From NCBI GenBank assembly GCA_963932545.1, contig CAWVRH010000007.1:31320-95319 (forward strand): DNA of 64,000 nt, read 5' to 3'. The position numbers and the translations under genes are program-made. Below, piece by piece: positions 1 through 9,403 of this stretch (positions are counted from its first letter, which is position 1; each line of letters begins with the position of its first letter). This DNA is from UBA8337 sp963932545 (GTDB lineage: Bacteria; Pseudomonadota; Alphaproteobacteria; RS24). The notes beneath the pieces are model-generated. The model was given only the letters and a program-made list of their open reading frames with translations. It made no database searches and was not told the DNA's origin.

Positions 1-419
1 CGGTGGTCGAGCCGTTGTGTGATTTGGTGCAGAAAACCCAGACGCAGGAGCGCATTTGTATTGGTTCGTTTTCCGATGGTCGCATTGAAAAACTGGTGCA
101 ACAGCTCCCGAATGTCTGCCATAGCCTTGGGCCTAAGGGCGCCTTGCGGTTTCGCAGCGCCGCGCTGACCCGAAAGCCAGTGTCTTTTACGGCAGGGGCG
201 GCGCAATTGCCGGTTCGCCAAGCCGGCGTGCCCATGGTCACCAAAGCCTCGGTCGCTTATGCGCATAAATGTGGAATGCAGGTGCATGTTTGGACGATTA
301 ATAGCGAATCAACCATGCATAAATTGCTCGATATGGGCGTCGATGGCATTATGACCGACGATTGCGCCTTACTCAAAAAAGTTTTGCTGGCGCGCAATCT
401 TTGGGGCTCTGGGCACTAA
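1..419 (+). CDS. Glycerophosphodiester phosphodiesterase, C-terminal part (partial)
   Basis: This is the 3' end of a gene that enters the window from the left; the frame is open to base 1, so the GTG at position 3 should not be taken as the start. The final part reads VHVWTINSESTMHKLLDMGV followed by DGIMTDD, the typical closing strand-helix-strand of the GDPD TIM barrel (VxxWTVN...GVDGIxTD). The family cleaves glycerophosphodiesters to sn-glycerol 3-phosphate and an alcohol. The metal-binding N-terminal half lies outside the window, so substrate and location (cytoplasmic or secreted) cannot be judged. A gap of about 130 bases separates it from glyA. Confidence 0.8.
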   Translation, partial: VVEPLCDLVQKTQTQERICIGSFSDGRIEKLVQQLPNVCHSLGPKGALRFRSAALTRKPVSFTAGAAQLPVRQAGVPMVTKASVAYAHKCGMQVHVWTINSESTMHKLLDMGVDGIMTDDCALLKKVLLARNLWGSGH

Positions 420-552
420 GCATCTGATTTTCGATACGAACTTGTGAATGAAATAAGGCTGCGGCGAGATGGCCTCTCTCGCATCTTGGTTCGCCTTGCC
501 GATTGTGCTACATCAAGCTCTTATTTAGTGTCATGCAGCCATAGGAAGTCAG

Positions 553-1851
553 ATGTCGGAATCCAGCAAAATTGAAACCACAGACAATCCCTTTTTCTCA
601 GATGATGTCGCGACGCGCGACCCTGCCATTGCCAAAGTCATCGGCCTGGAAACGAAACGCCAGCGCGCGCAAATTGAATTGATTGCCTCTGAGAACATTG
701 CCTCTAAGGCGGTGTTGGAAACGCAAGGTTCTGTGCTGACCAATAAATATGCCGAGGGCTATCCTGGGCGTCGTTATTATGGCGGCTGCGAGCATGTTGA
801 TGTTGCTGAAGAGCTGGCTATTGAGCGCGTCAAAAAACTTTATGATTGCGCCTATGCCAATGTGCAACCCAACTCGGGTTCGCAAGCCAACCAAGCGGTC
901 ATGTTAGCGTTGATTAAACCAGGCGACACAATTTTGGGCATGAGCCTAGCCGCTGGCGGTCACCTAACGCATGGTGCCAAGCCCAACCAATCGGGTAAAT
1001 GGTTCAACGCCGTTCAATATGGCGTGCGCGAAGATAACCACCTTATCGATTATGATGAAGTAGCGGCTTTGGCCGAAGAGCATAAACCCCAACTCATTAT
1101 TGCTGGCGGTTCCGCTTATCCGCGGGTGATTGATTTCAAACGCTTCCGCGAGATTGCCGATAGCGTTGGCGCTTATTTGCTGGTCGACATGGCGCATATT
1201 TCGGGTCTTGTGGCAGGCGGGGCGCACCCAAGCCCATTGGCTCACGCGCACGTTGTAACCACAACCACGCATAAAACTTTGCGCGGGCCACGTGGCGGTC
1301 TCATTTTGTCGAATGATGAAGCGCTGGGCAAAAAGTTCAACTCCGCGATTTTCCCGGGCATCCAAGGCGGGCCTTTGATGCATGTCATCGCCGCCAAAGC
1401 GGTGGCTTTCGGCGAAGCGCTGGAGCCGGATTATAAACTCTACATTCAACAAGTCGTCGCCAATGCGAAAGCGCTGGCGGATAGTTTGATGAGCCATGGC
1501 TTTGATATTGTTTCGGGCGGCACGGACAATCACCTCGTCTTGGTTGATTTGCGTCCCAAAGGCCTAACCGGAAACGTGGCAGAAGAAGCCATGGAGCGGG
1601 CTTTCATTACCTGCAATAAAAACGGCATTCCGTTTGACCCGCAGCCACCTGCGATTACCTCTGGTGTGCGCCTTGGCACACCGGCTGGCACAACGCGCGG
1701 CTTTGGCGTGGCTGAATTTAAACTGGTGGGCGACCTTATCGCGCGTGTATTGGAAGCGGTAGCGGCCAATGGCGGCGAGCCGGCGCCTGAAGAAGAGCAA
1801 GCGGTGCGGGCCGAAGTCGAAGCCCTTTGCGCCCGCTTCCCGATTTATTAG
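553..1851 (+). CDS. glyA: Serine hydroxymethyltransferase
   Basis: 432 residues, full length for the family. It interconverts serine and glycine using tetrahydrofolate and PLP in the cytoplasm, feeding one-carbon units to purine, thymidylate and methionine synthesis. Family signatures are plain: an N-terminal QRAQIELIASENIAS block, NKYAEGYPGRRYYGGCE, the PLP-lysine segment TTTTHKTLRGPRGG, and FPGIQGGPLMH. The start is chosen because AGGAAG sits about six bases upstream of the ATG. It leads the conserved alphaproteobacterial run glyA-nrdR-rib-nusB-thiL, with only 12 bases to nrdR. Confidence 0.98.
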   Translation: MSESSKIETTDNPFFSDDVATRDPAIAKVIGLETKRQRAQIELIASENIASKAVLETQGSVLTNKYAEGYPGRRYYGGCEHVDVAEELAIERVKKLYDCAYANVQPNSGSQANQAVMLALIKPGDTILGMSLAAGGHLTHGAKPNQSGKWFNAVQYGVREDNHLIDYDEVAALAEEHKPQLIIAGGSAYPRVIDFKRFREIADSVGAYLLVDMAHISGLVAGGAHPSPLAHAHVVTTTTHKTLRGPRGGLILSNDEALGKKFNSAIFPGIQGGPLMHVIAAKAVAFGEALEPDYKLYIQQVVANAKALADSLMSHGFDIVSGGTDNHLVLVDLRPKGLTGNVAEEAMERAFITCNKNGIPFDPQPPAITSGVRLGTPAGTTRGFGVAEFKLVGDLIARVLEAVAANGGEPAPEEEQAVRAEVEALCARFPIY

Positions 1852-1863
1852 AGGTATTCTGCG

Positions 1864-2331
1864 ATGCGCTGCCCTTATTGCATGAACTCAGACACACAAG
1901 TGAAAGACAGCCGTCCGACGGAAGATAATTCTGTTATTCGGCGGCGTCGTGTTTGTGCCGATTGCGGTGGGCGTTTTACCACGTTTGAACGCATCCAATT
2001 GCGCGAGCTCATCATCGTTAAAAATACGGGCCGAAAAGTGCCTTTCGAGCGCGATAAGCTTATGCGGTCTGTGCAAATCGCTCTGCGTAAACGCCCCGTT
2101 GAGGCCGAACGAATTGAGCGTATGGTTTCTGGGATTGTGCGTCGTCTAGAAAACTTAGGCGAGACAGAAATTCCCGCCAAAATGGTTGGCGAATTAGTCA
2201 TGGAAGGCCTGTTTACGCTCGATCAAGTGGCTTATGTGCGGTTCGCTTCGGTTTACCGAAATTTCCGCGAAGCCAAAGATTTTGAGGAATTCCTCGGGGA
2301 AATGTCGGGCCTGCCGGATGGCGATCTCTAG
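1864..2331 (+). CDS. nrdR: Transcriptional repressor NrdR
   Basis: 155 residues. NrdR represses ribonucleotide reductase genes in response to dATP/ATP. The N-terminal zinc ribbon is intact, with Cys3/Cys6 (CPYC) and Cys31/Cys34 (CADC), followed by GRFTTFER and the ATP-cone domain starting near residue 50 (LIIVKNTGRKVPFERDKL). It lies 12 bases after glyA and 23 bases before ribD, which is its usual place in alphaproteobacteria. No ribonucleotide reductase gene is in the window, so its targets are elsewhere. Confidence 0.97.
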   Translation: MRCPYCMNSDTQVKDSRPTEDNSVIRRRRVCADCGGRFTTFERIQLRELIIVKNTGRKVPFERDKLMRSVQIALRKRPVEAERIERMVSGIVRRLENLGETEIPAKMVGELVMEGLFTLDQVAYVRFASVYRNFREAKDFEEFLGEMSGLPDGDL

Positions 2332-2354
2332 CTTCCTCGATTAAGAGGCAAGCG

Positions 2355-3440
2355 GTGACGACACAAGATACTCATTTTATGCAGCAGGCCCTGAGCCTAG
2401 CTCAGTTCGGTTGGGGCCAAGTAGCGCCAAATCCAGCCGTGGGGTGTGTGGTGGTTAATCCGCAAGGCCATGTGGTCGGCTCGGGCTGGACCCAAAAGTC
2501 AGGCCGCCCCCATGCCGAGACAGTTGCTTTAGCGGAAGCTGGAGAGGGCGCGCGCGGCGGCACCGCTTATGTGACGCTAGAGCCTTGCGCACATACTGGA
2601 AAAACGCCGCCTTGCGCCGAAGCCCTGATTGAGGCGGGCCTTGCGCGCGTAGTGTTTGCCATTGGCGACCCTGATGCGCGGGTTAATGGCGCAGGCGCAG
2701 CCATGCTGAAAGCGGCAGGAATTAAAGTGGAAACAGGGCTTTGCGCCGAGATGGCGGAGCGAGACCAGCGCGGATTTTTGCTAACCCAAACCATCCAACG
2801 CCCCCTCGTGACCTTAAAGATTGCTATGAGCGCCGATGGGTTTATGCGCACGCCCGAAGGTCAATCGCCTTGGATTACGGGCGAGTTGGCGCGCCAAAAG
2901 GGACATATGATGCGCGCCCAACATGATGCGATACTCACGGGCGCAGGCACATTATTGGCCGATAATCCATCGTTGGATTGTCGTTTGCCGGGTCTGGCGG
3001 ACGCCTCGCCGATACCGGTGATTATGAGCCGTGGCGGCAAAATTTCCCCAACGTGCAAATTGGCGCAACGCGCGAAACACGAAACCGTTTTGCTTTACAC
3101 CGAAAGCGAAAGCGATTTCGTAGGCGAGACGGTGGCTTTGAAACAGCTAACGCCACAGGCCGCTTTGGCCGACTTAGCCTCGCGCGGCATCACTCGTGTG
3201 TTGTTGGAATCTGGCCCCAAGTTGGCCATGGCTTTCGCGCAAGGGCAGTGCATCGATGAGGTGGCTGTATTTATCGCGCCTAAAAAGGTCGACTTAGGAG
3301 GAAAAAGCGATATGTCACGCCTTATGTCTCCCGAAGGGCTCGACTTAACCTTGTTTACCGAAGGCGACACCCAACACCTTGGAGCCGACATTTATACGCA
3401 TTACACCCGCCTTACGACTTGGCAAAAAGGAGCCGCCTAA
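2355..3440 (+). CDS. ribD: Bifunctional riboflavin biosynthesis protein RibD
   Basis: 361 residues with a GTG start preceded by AAGAGG. The N-terminal half is the pyrimidine deaminase: zinc ligands His53 with catalytic Glu55 (HAE) and Cys78/Cys87 (PCAHTGKTPPC). The C-terminal half, from about residue 150 (PLVTLKIAMSADGF), is the NADPH-dependent pyrimidine reductase. Together they perform the second and third steps of the GTP branch of riboflavin synthesis. The stop codon overlaps the ribE start (TAATG), indicating translational coupling. Confidence 0.97.
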   Translation: MTTQDTHFMQQALSLAQFGWGQVAPNPAVGCVVVNPQGHVVGSGWTQKSGRPHAETVALAEAGEGARGGTAYVTLEPCAHTGKTPPCAEALIEAGLARVVFAIGDPDARVNGAGAAMLKAAGIKVETGLCAEMAERDQRGFLLTQTIQRPLVTLKIAMSADGFMRTPEGQSPWITGELARQKGHMMRAQHDAILTGAGTLLADNPSLDCRLPGLADASPIPVIMSRGGKISPTCKLAQRAKHETVLLYTESESDFVGETVALKQLTPQAALADLASRGITRVLLESGPKLAMAFAQGQCIDEVAVFIAPKKVDLGGKSDMSRLMSPEGLDLTLFTEGDTQHLGADIYTHYTRLTTWQKGAA

Positions 3441-4060
3441 TGTTTACTGGAATTATTACCGATATCGGCACCATCGCAAAAATCACGCAGGCTGGAGACA
3501 CGCGCTTTCGGGTTCAAACTGTCTATGCGCCAGATGATATTGCATTGGGGGCTTCGATTGCCCATTCCGGCGTTTGCCTGACGGTTATTGAAAAAGGCAG
3601 CGATGCGCAGGGCAATTGGTTCGATGTCGAAGCCTCGAAAGAAACGCTGGATGTTACCTCGGCGGGCGCTTGGGGTGAGGGCACGAAACTTAATTTGGAA
3701 CGCGCCTTAAAAATGGGCGACGAGCTGGGCGGGCACATTGTGTCGGGCCACGTCGATGGTTTGGCCAGCATTGTATCCATTACGCCAGAGGGCGACAGTC
3801 AGCGCTATACATTTAAAACCACGCCCGAGCTGATGCCATTTATCGCGCCCAAAGGGTCGGTGACTTTAGATGGCACATCGCTAACGGTAAATGAAGTCGA
3901 AGGGCTAACCTTCGGTATTAATCTTATCTCACACACCCAAACAGTCACCACATGGGGACTATCGAAAGTGGGGGATATTATCAATCTAGAGATTGATGTT
4001 CTGGCGCGCTATGTTGCTCGCCTGAAGCAAGCAGAACAGGAATTAGGAGCTTCGTCATGA
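3440..4060 (+). CDS. ribE: Riboflavin synthase, alpha subunit type
   Basis: 206 residues. It dismutates two 6,7-dimethyl-8-ribityllumazine molecules into riboflavin and the pyrimidine that RibH recycles. The start MFTGIITDIG is the standard N-terminus of the family; a longer frame exists upstream, but it would run into ribD, and the ATG at 3440 has AAAAGGAG just upstream. Two similar lumazine-binding repeats of about 97 residues are visible, each with an SHSGVCLTV-like or DGTSLTVNE-like core. It shares a TAATG junction with ribD and an ATGA junction with ribBA. Confidence 0.97.
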   Translation: MFTGIITDIGTIAKITQAGDTRFRVQTVYAPDDIALGASIAHSGVCLTVIEKGSDAQGNWFDVEASKETLDVTSAGAWGEGTKLNLERALKMGDELGGHIVSGHVDGLASIVSITPEGDSQRYTFKTTPELMPFIAPKGSVTLDGTSLTVNEVEGLTFGINLISHTQTVTTWGLSKVGDIINLEIDVLARYVARLKQAEQELGASS

Positions 4061-5163
4061 GCGAATTCAGCCAATATATCTCAACCCCAGAAGAAATTAT
4101 CGAAGATGCCCGCAACGGCAAAATGATTGTTCTGGTGGATGCCGAAGACCGCGAGAACGAAGGTGACCTTATTATCCCTGCGCAAATGGCCACGCCAGAT
4201 GCCGTCAACTTCATGGCCAAATTTGGCCGTGGTCTGATTTGCCTGACCATGACGAGCGAGCGCTCCGACCAGCTCGGCCTTGAGTTCATGTCGCAGAACA
4301 ATCGCTCGCAACATCAAACCGCTTTCACCGTTTCCATTGAAGCGCGCGAGGGCATCACCACAGGTATTTCGGCGCATGACCGCTCGCAAACCATTTCCGT
4401 GGCCATCGACCCCACCAAAGGCAAGACCGATATTGTCTCGCCGGGCCATGTTTTCCCACTGGTTGCGCGCGATGGCGGCGTGCTGATGCGCGCTGGCCAT
4501 ACCGAGGCTTCCGTCGATTTATCGCGTTTGGCGGGTCTATATCCGGCGGGCGTGATTTGCGAAATTATGAACGATGATGGCACGATGGCGCGGCTGCCAG
4601 ACTTAGTTCAATTTGCCCAACTCCATGGGTTGAAACTAGGCACGATTGCCGACCTCATCGCCTATCGTCGTAAAAAAGATACGCTGATGAAACGCATCCA
4701 CGAAGATGTATTTAAACTAGCCAATGGCAGTGAAATGGCCGCGCATGTGTATCTCAACACGGTGACCAATGAAGAGCATATTGCTTTGGTCAAAGGCGAC
4801 ATCACGGGGCCAGCTCCCGTGCTGACACGCTTCCATGCGGAGAACTTGGTGGCCGATATTGCGGGCAGCGGTATGCCACGCGCAGGCGTTTTTGAATCTG
4901 CGCTCAATGTCATTGATGCCGAAGGGCGCGGTGTTGTCGTTATCATCCGCAATACGTCGCCAACCCCGTTTACCGATAGTATGAACCCGCAAACCAGCGG
5001 CGACCCGATGCCAACTCGACTTCTCGACTATGGCATTGGCGCGCAAATTGTTGCCGATTTGGGCTTGCACGAAATTGAGCTGCTCTCCGATACGCCGCGC
5101 ACAGTTGTGGCCTTGGAAGGTTATGATTTGAAAATCGTCGGCCAACGCGCGATTAACGCCTAA
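4057..5163 (+). CDS. ribB: RibBA-type protein: DHBP synthase with degenerate GTP cyclohydrolase II domain
   Basis: 368 residues. Residues 1-205 are 3,4-dihydroxy-2-butanone 4-phosphate synthase, with DAEDRENEGDL and the RAGHTEASVDL block intact; this converts ribulose 5-phosphate into the four-carbon unit used by RibH. The C-terminal half aligns with GTP cyclohydrolase II (VKGDITGPAPVLTRFHAEN) but lacks the three zinc cysteines (the usual ECLTGDxxxSxRCDC becomes ENLVADIAGSGMPRAG), and the catalytic RQEGRGIGL segment reads RNTSPTPF. The second half is therefore unlikely to hydrolyse GTP. This resembles the RibBX class described in Proteobacteria. It overlaps ribE by four bases (ATGA). Confidence 0.93.
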   Translation: MSEFSQYISTPEEIIEDARNGKMIVLVDAEDRENEGDLIIPAQMATPDAVNFMAKFGRGLICLTMTSERSDQLGLEFMSQNNRSQHQTAFTVSIEAREGITTGISAHDRSQTISVAIDPTKGKTDIVSPGHVFPLVARDGGVLMRAGHTEASVDLSRLAGLYPAGVICEIMNDDGTMARLPDLVQFAQLHGLKLGTIADLIAYRRKKDTLMKRIHEDVFKLANGSEMAAHVYLNTVTNEEHIALVKGDITGPAPVLTRFHAENLVADIAGSGMPRAGVFESALNVIDAEGRGVVVIIRNTSPTPFTDSMNPQTSGDPMPTRLLDYGIGAQIVADLGLHEIELLSDTPRTVVALEGYDLKIVGQRAINA

Positions 5164-5177
5164 GCAGAGGAAAAGAT

Positions 5178-5603
5178 ATGTCGAAGAAAATTCTGATTGT
5201 CGAAGCCCGCTTTTACGAAGACATGGCCGATGCGCTAGCCGAAGGCACGATTGCGGCCTTAGACGCTGCGGGTCTGGCTTATGAGCGCGTGGCGGTGCCG
5301 GGTGTGTTGGAAGTGCCTGTGGCGATTAAATATGCGGCGACCTCGGGCAAGTATGATGGCTATGTCGCTTTGGGCGTGGTTATTCGCGGCGAAACCAGTC
5401 ATTACGATATCGTTTGCGGCGAGAGTGCGCGGGGGCTGATGGAGCTGGGCATTAAAAATGATTTGCCGATTGGCAATGGCATTCAGACCGTAGAAGACGC
5501 CGATCAGGCTTGGGCGCGGTGCAAAATTTCGGATAAAGATAAAGGCGGCGGTGCGGCAAAAGCGATGTTGGCTTTACGGGACTTGCGTCTGCAGTGGCTT
5601 TGA
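5178..5603 (+). CDS. ribH: 6,7-Dimethyl-8-ribityllumazine synthase
   Basis: 141 residues, on the short side for lumazine synthase. It condenses the pyrimidine product of RibD with dihydroxybutanone phosphate to give the riboflavin precursor. Family motifs are present: PGVLEVPVA near residue 40, the active-site block VIRGETSHYDIVCGESARGL near 75-95, and GNGIQTVEDADQAWAR near 105. It lies 14 bases after ribB, and nusB begins 16 bases after its stop, so the riboflavin genes and nusB look like one transcript. Confidence 0.96.
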   Translation: MSKKILIVEARFYEDMADALAEGTIAALDAAGLAYERVAVPGVLEVPVAIKYAATSGKYDGYVALGVVIRGETSHYDIVCGESARGLMELGIKNDLPIGNGIQTVEDADQAWARCKISDKDKGGGAAKAMLALRDLRLQWL

Positions 5604-5619
5604 GAGTAAACCCTGTTCT

Positions 5620-6087
5620 ATGACTGGTGACACACATGACGCGCGATCGAGCGCCCGACTTCTCGCCGTGCAGGCTTTGTATCAAATGGATATCGCCCGC
5701 ACGCCGTTGGAAGTTATCATCCGCGAGTTCAGCGAACATCGCTTAGAAGCGAAGCTGGACGACGTGGAACTGCCTGCGGCGGATCCCGTGCATTTTGAAT
5801 TTTTGCTGCGCGGCGTGATGGATCATCAAACTTTAATCGACCGCACCATCGACAAACGCCTCGCCGAGAACTGGCGCTTAAGCCGTTTGGACAGCACCTT
5901 GCGCGCCATTTTACGTTGCGGTGTGCAAGAGCTAATCAACGCAGACCACGTGCCAGCTAAAGTTGCAGTGTCGCAATATGCCGATATCGCCCATTCGTTT
6001 TTCGATAGCGCCGAGGGCGGCATGGCCAATGCGCTGCTCGACCGAGTGGGCAAAGACGTCGCAAGCGGCGAAATAAGTAAACTCTAG
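5620..6087 (+). CDS. nusB: Transcription antitermination factor NusB
   Basis: 155 residues. NusB binds boxA RNA with ribosomal protein S10 in rRNA antitermination. The all-helical family is recognised from ARSSARLLAVQALYQMDIA at the N-terminus and the DSTLRAILRCGVQEL and VAVSQYADIAHSFF blocks near the C-terminus. The frame is open further upstream into ribH, but the ATG at 5620 (MTGDTHDARSSAR) gives the usual family N-terminus and avoids overlap. The neighbours ribH and thiL are the usual ones in this lineage. Confidence 0.95.
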   Translation: MTGDTHDARSSARLLAVQALYQMDIARTPLEVIIREFSEHRLEAKLDDVELPAADPVHFEFLLRGVMDHQTLIDRTIDKRLAENWRLSRLDSTLRAILRCGVQELINADHVPAKVAVSQYADIAHSFFDSAEGGMANALLDRVGKDVASGEISKL

Positions 6088-6100
6088 CGTCGATTTTCGA

Positions 6101-7114
6101 ATGAGCAAAAAGTCCACACCCAATTCGGTTTCCAAAAATCTGGGAGGCGAGTTCGGGCTGATACGCGATCTTTTGGCTCCACTGGCGCAAAATCCAAGTG
6201 CATTGGGCTTGCGCGATGACGCAGCGGTTTTCTCACCCCCCAAGGGCTATGACTTGGTTATCAGTACCGATGCTTTGGTTTCCGGTGTGCATTTTCCCGC
6301 CCAAACAGAAGCCAGCCTCGTGGCCAATCGAGCCTTGGCCTGCAATATTTCCGACCTTGCCGCTAAAGGCGCAAGCCTTGCGGGCTGCACGCTAAACCTC
6401 GGTCTCAGTTCCGATTGGGATGACATCTATATACGCGAGCTTATTTTGGCTCTTGGCTTGGGGCTAAAAGCTTGGGGGCTTGAGCTATGGGGTGGCGATA
6501 CGGTTCGCACGCCCACGGGCTTTTTGTCTCTGACTGTGCATGGTTTGGTGCCGCATGGCAAAATGGTGCAACGCTCGGGCGCGCAAAATGGCGACGATGT
6601 ATATATAACCGGCGTCATCGGCGATGGCTGGCTTGGGTTGCAACAGCAATTAGGCGAGCAAAACCACCTGGACGATGTTCGCAAAGCCTATAGCGACCCG
6701 CAGCCGCCGCTGACTTTTGGCCAAAAACTTGTTGATATAGCCACCAGTTCGCTGGATATTTCGGATGGGTTGATGGCTGATTTAGACCATTTGTGCCACG
6801 CGAGTTGCGTTGGTATGGATATTCAGGGAGCGGATATTCCTTATTCTGCGGCAGGGCAGGCGTATTTAGAGGCCGGTGGCGCGCTCGAGTTGCTGCTGGG
6901 CGGCGGGGATGATTTGCAAATCGGTTTTACCGCGCCACCCGAAAAAGCGGAGGCGCTGAGAGCGCTGGCGCAGGCAACGCAAACCCAGCTCACGAAGATA
7001 GGGCGGGTTACGCATCATGCAGCGGTTGGAGATTCGCAAACGAGTCGGGCTGTTTTGCGCTCGCAAAATGGCACAGAGATAGCTCTGGAGACGCGTGGTT
7101 ACCGTCATTTTTAA
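6101..7114 (+). CDS. thiL: Thiamine-monophosphate kinase
   Basis: 337 residues. ThiL phosphorylates thiamine monophosphate to the active cofactor thiamine diphosphate. It belongs to the PurM/AIR synthetase-like fold: LRDDAAVF and STDALVSGVHF near residues 40-65 (metal and ATP binding), NISDLAAKGA near 85, GGDTVRT near 130, and SLDISDGLMADLDHL near 218. It begins 13 bases after nusB and closes the riboflavin/nusB unit. The following 150 bases before hppA probably hold a fresh promoter. Confidence 0.95.
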   Translation: MSKKSTPNSVSKNLGGEFGLIRDLLAPLAQNPSALGLRDDAAVFSPPKGYDLVISTDALVSGVHFPAQTEASLVANRALACNISDLAAKGASLAGCTLNLGLSSDWDDIYIRELILALGLGLKAWGLELWGGDTVRTPTGFLSLTVHGLVPHGKMVQRSGAQNGDDVYITGVIGDGWLGLQQQLGEQNHLDDVRKAYSDPQPPLTFGQKLVDIATSSLDISDGLMADLDHLCHASCVGMDIQGADIPYSAAGQAYLEAGGALELLLGGGDDLQIGFTAPPEKAEALRALAQATQTQLTKIGRVTHHAAVGDSQTSRAVLRSQNGTEIALETRGYRHF

Positions 7115-7264
7115 GGTTTTTGCGAAATAATCTGTCTAAATAGTCAAATCTTTATGCTTTTTCTTGCGTTGCGGGTCGATATTTGGCATGTTCGCCGCAC
7201 TTAATCAGGGGGAGGTTCAGGTGCATTTCGCGCGGCTTATTCCCATAAACGAAGAGGTTATAAT

Positions 7265-9376
7265 ATGAGCAACTTGATGTGGCTTATCATCGGTTCTGGT
7301 TTGCTTGCCATTGTATATGGTATGTGGACAGCCCGAAGCATTATGCAGGCAGATGCCGGCAACGAGCGGATGCAAGAAATTGCATCGGCTATTCAAGAAG
7401 GCGCTGGTGCCTATTTGAACCGTCAATATCGCACTATCGCCATGGTAGGTGTTGTGATTGCGATTTTGGTTTACTTCCTACTTGGCGCAAAAGTGTCCAT
7501 CGGCTTTATCGTTGGTGCCACTTTGTCGGGTGCTGCTGGCTACGTCGGCATGCTGGTTTCGGTTCGCGCCAATGTGCGTACCACGCAAGCTGCTTCTGAA
7601 AGCCTTGCCGCTGGCCTCTCTCTCGCGTTTCGTTCGGGCGCTGTGACAGGCATGTTGGTAGCGGGTCTGGCTCTTTTGTCGGTCACGGTATATTTCGCGG
7701 TTCTGGTACACGGCTTTGGCCTGGCTCCAGATGGTCGCGAAGTTATTGACGCGCTGGTAGCCCTAGGCTTTGGTGCCTCGCTTATTTCTATCTTCGCGCG
7801 TCTCGGCGGCGGTATCTTCACCAAAGGTGCAGATGTTGGCGGTGACTTGGTCGGTAAAGTAGAAGCTGGCATTCCAGAAGATGATCCTCGCAACCCAGCG
7901 ACGATTGCCGATAACGTTGGCGACAACGTAGGCGATTGCGCAGGCATGGCGGCTGATTTGTTCGAAACCTATGCGGTAACGATTGTTGCCACCATGGTAT
8001 TGAGCGCCATCTTCTTCACCAATGACGCTATGTCCATGATGATGTACCCGCTGGCTATTGGCGGCACATGCATTGTGACCTCGATTATCGGCACTTTCTT
8101 TGTCCGTCTGGGCAAAAATAACTCGATCATGGGTGCGCTGTATAAAGGCTTTGTCGCCTCTGCCGTGCTCAGCCTGATTGCTTTGTATTTTGTTACCGAT
8201 GCGACCATCGGCCTAGATACGCAGCGTATTTATGAAGGCATCACCATTACCGGCATGGATTTATATATCTGCGGTGTCTTGGGTCTGGTTATCACGGGTC
8301 TGATTATTTGGATTACCGAATATTATACAGGCGTTCAGTATCGTCCGGTTAAATCAGTGGCTGCGGCTTCTGAAACAGGCCACGGTACCAACGTTATTCA
8401 GGGTCTGGCTGTTTCCATGGAATCAACCGCTCTGCCAGCGATTGTGATTGTTGTCGGCATTATCGCCACACATAACATCGCGGGTCTGTTTGGTATTGCC
8501 ATTGCCGTTAGCACCATGTTGGCGCTGGCTGGCATGGTTGTGGCGCTCGATGCTTTCGGTCCTGTGACCGATAACGCGGGCGGCATTGCTGAAATGGCTG
8601 ACCTGCCAGAAAGCGTTCGCAATACAACCGATGCTCTAGACGCCGTGGGTAACACCACGAAAGCGGTTACCAAAGGCTATGCCATTGGGTCTGCGGGTCT
8701 GGGTGCTTTGGTATTGTTTGCGGCTTACACGCAAGACTTGCGTTTCTTCGCTGAGAACTCGGATAAATATCCATACTTTGCGGGTGTTTCTGTCGACTTC
8801 TCCTTGTCCAACCCATATGTGGTTGCAGGACTGTTTATTGGTGGCCTATTGCCGTATCTATTCGGTTCGATGGGCATGATGGCAGTTGGCCGTGCGGCGG
8901 GTTCCATTGTGGAAGAAGTCCGTCGTCAGTTCAAAGAGAAGCCGGGCATTATGAAGGGCACCGAGAAGCCAGATTACACGGCTGCGGTTGACCTGCTAAC
9001 ACGTGCAGCGATTAAAGAAATGATCGTTCCATCGATGTTGCCAGTTCTCTCCCCGATTGCTTTCTACTTCATCATTGAGCAAGTCGCGGGCCGTTCGGCA
9101 GCGTTCTCTGCACTGGGCGCTATGTTGCTCGGTGTCATCGTAACCGGCTTGTTCGTGGCTTTGTCCATGACAGCAGGTGGTGGTGCTTGGGATAACGCCA
9201 AGAAATACATCGAAGATGGCAATCACGGTGGCAAGGGCTCTGAAGCTCACAAAGCCGCTATAACTGGCGACACTGTAGGCGACCCGTATAAAGATACGGC
9301 TGGCCCTGCAGTGAACCCAATGATTAAAATCACAAACATTGTTGCGCTTCTGCTGTTGGCCGTTCTGGCTCACTAA
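7265..9376 (+). CDS. hppA: K+-independent proton-pumping membrane pyrophosphatase
   Basis: 703 residues with about 16 membrane segments. The enzyme couples pyrophosphate hydrolysis to proton export across the inner membrane. Substrate-site motifs are intact: GGGIFTKGADVGGDLVGKVE, DDPRNPATIADNVGDNVGD, and the late GDTVGDPYKDTAGPA block. The segment GNTTKAVTKGYAIGSAGLGA carries lysine where K+-dependent enzymes carry alanine, so it should belong to the K+-independent H+-pumping class known from Rhodospirillum. The ATG is preceded by GAAGAGG. It looks monocistronic: 150 bases of upstream space and a strong terminator directly downstream. Confidence 0.97.
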   Translation: MSNLMWLIIGSGLLAIVYGMWTARSIMQADAGNERMQEIASAIQEGAGAYLNRQYRTIAMVGVVIAILVYFLLGAKVSIGFIVGATLSGAAGYVGMLVSVRANVRTTQAASESLAAGLSLAFRSGAVTGMLVAGLALLSVTVYFAVLVHGFGLAPDGREVIDALVALGFGASLISIFARLGGGIFTKGADVGGDLVGKVEAGIPEDDPRNPATIADNVGDNVGDCAGMAADLFETYAVTIVATMVLSAIFFTNDAMSMMMYPLAIGGTCIVTSIIGTFFVRLGKNNSIMGALYKGFVASAVLSLIALYFVTDATIGLDTQRIYEGITITGMDLYICGVLGLVITGLIIWITEYYTGVQYRPVKSVAAASETGHGTNVIQGLAVSMESTALPAIVIVVGIIATHNIAGLFGIAIAVSTMLALAGMVVALDAFGPVTDNAGGIAEMADLPESVRNTTDALDAVGNTTKAVTKGYAIGSAGLGALVLFAAYTQDLRFFAENSDKYPYFAGVSVDFSLSNPYVVAGLFIGGLLPYLFGSMGMMAVGRAAGSIVEEVRRQFKEKPGIMKGTEKPDYTAAVDLLTRAAIKEMIVPSMLPVLSPIAFYFIIEQVAGRSAAFSALGAMLLGVIVTGLFVALSMTAGGGAWDNAKKYIEDGNHGGKGSEAHKAAITGDTVGDPYKDTAGPAVNPMIKITNIVALLLLAVLAH

Positions 9377-9403
9377 GTAGCGACGAACAAGTTCGTCAAT
9401 TAG

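Noticed and set aside
964..1533. Long open frame antisense to glyA
   Set aside because: Shadow of a strongly conserved gene; no start signal and no recognisable protein features.
7115..7264. Possible riboswitch or small RNA between thiL and hppA
   Set aside because: No thiamine or FMN riboswitch motifs and no strong stems were found; the space probably holds only the hppA promoter.
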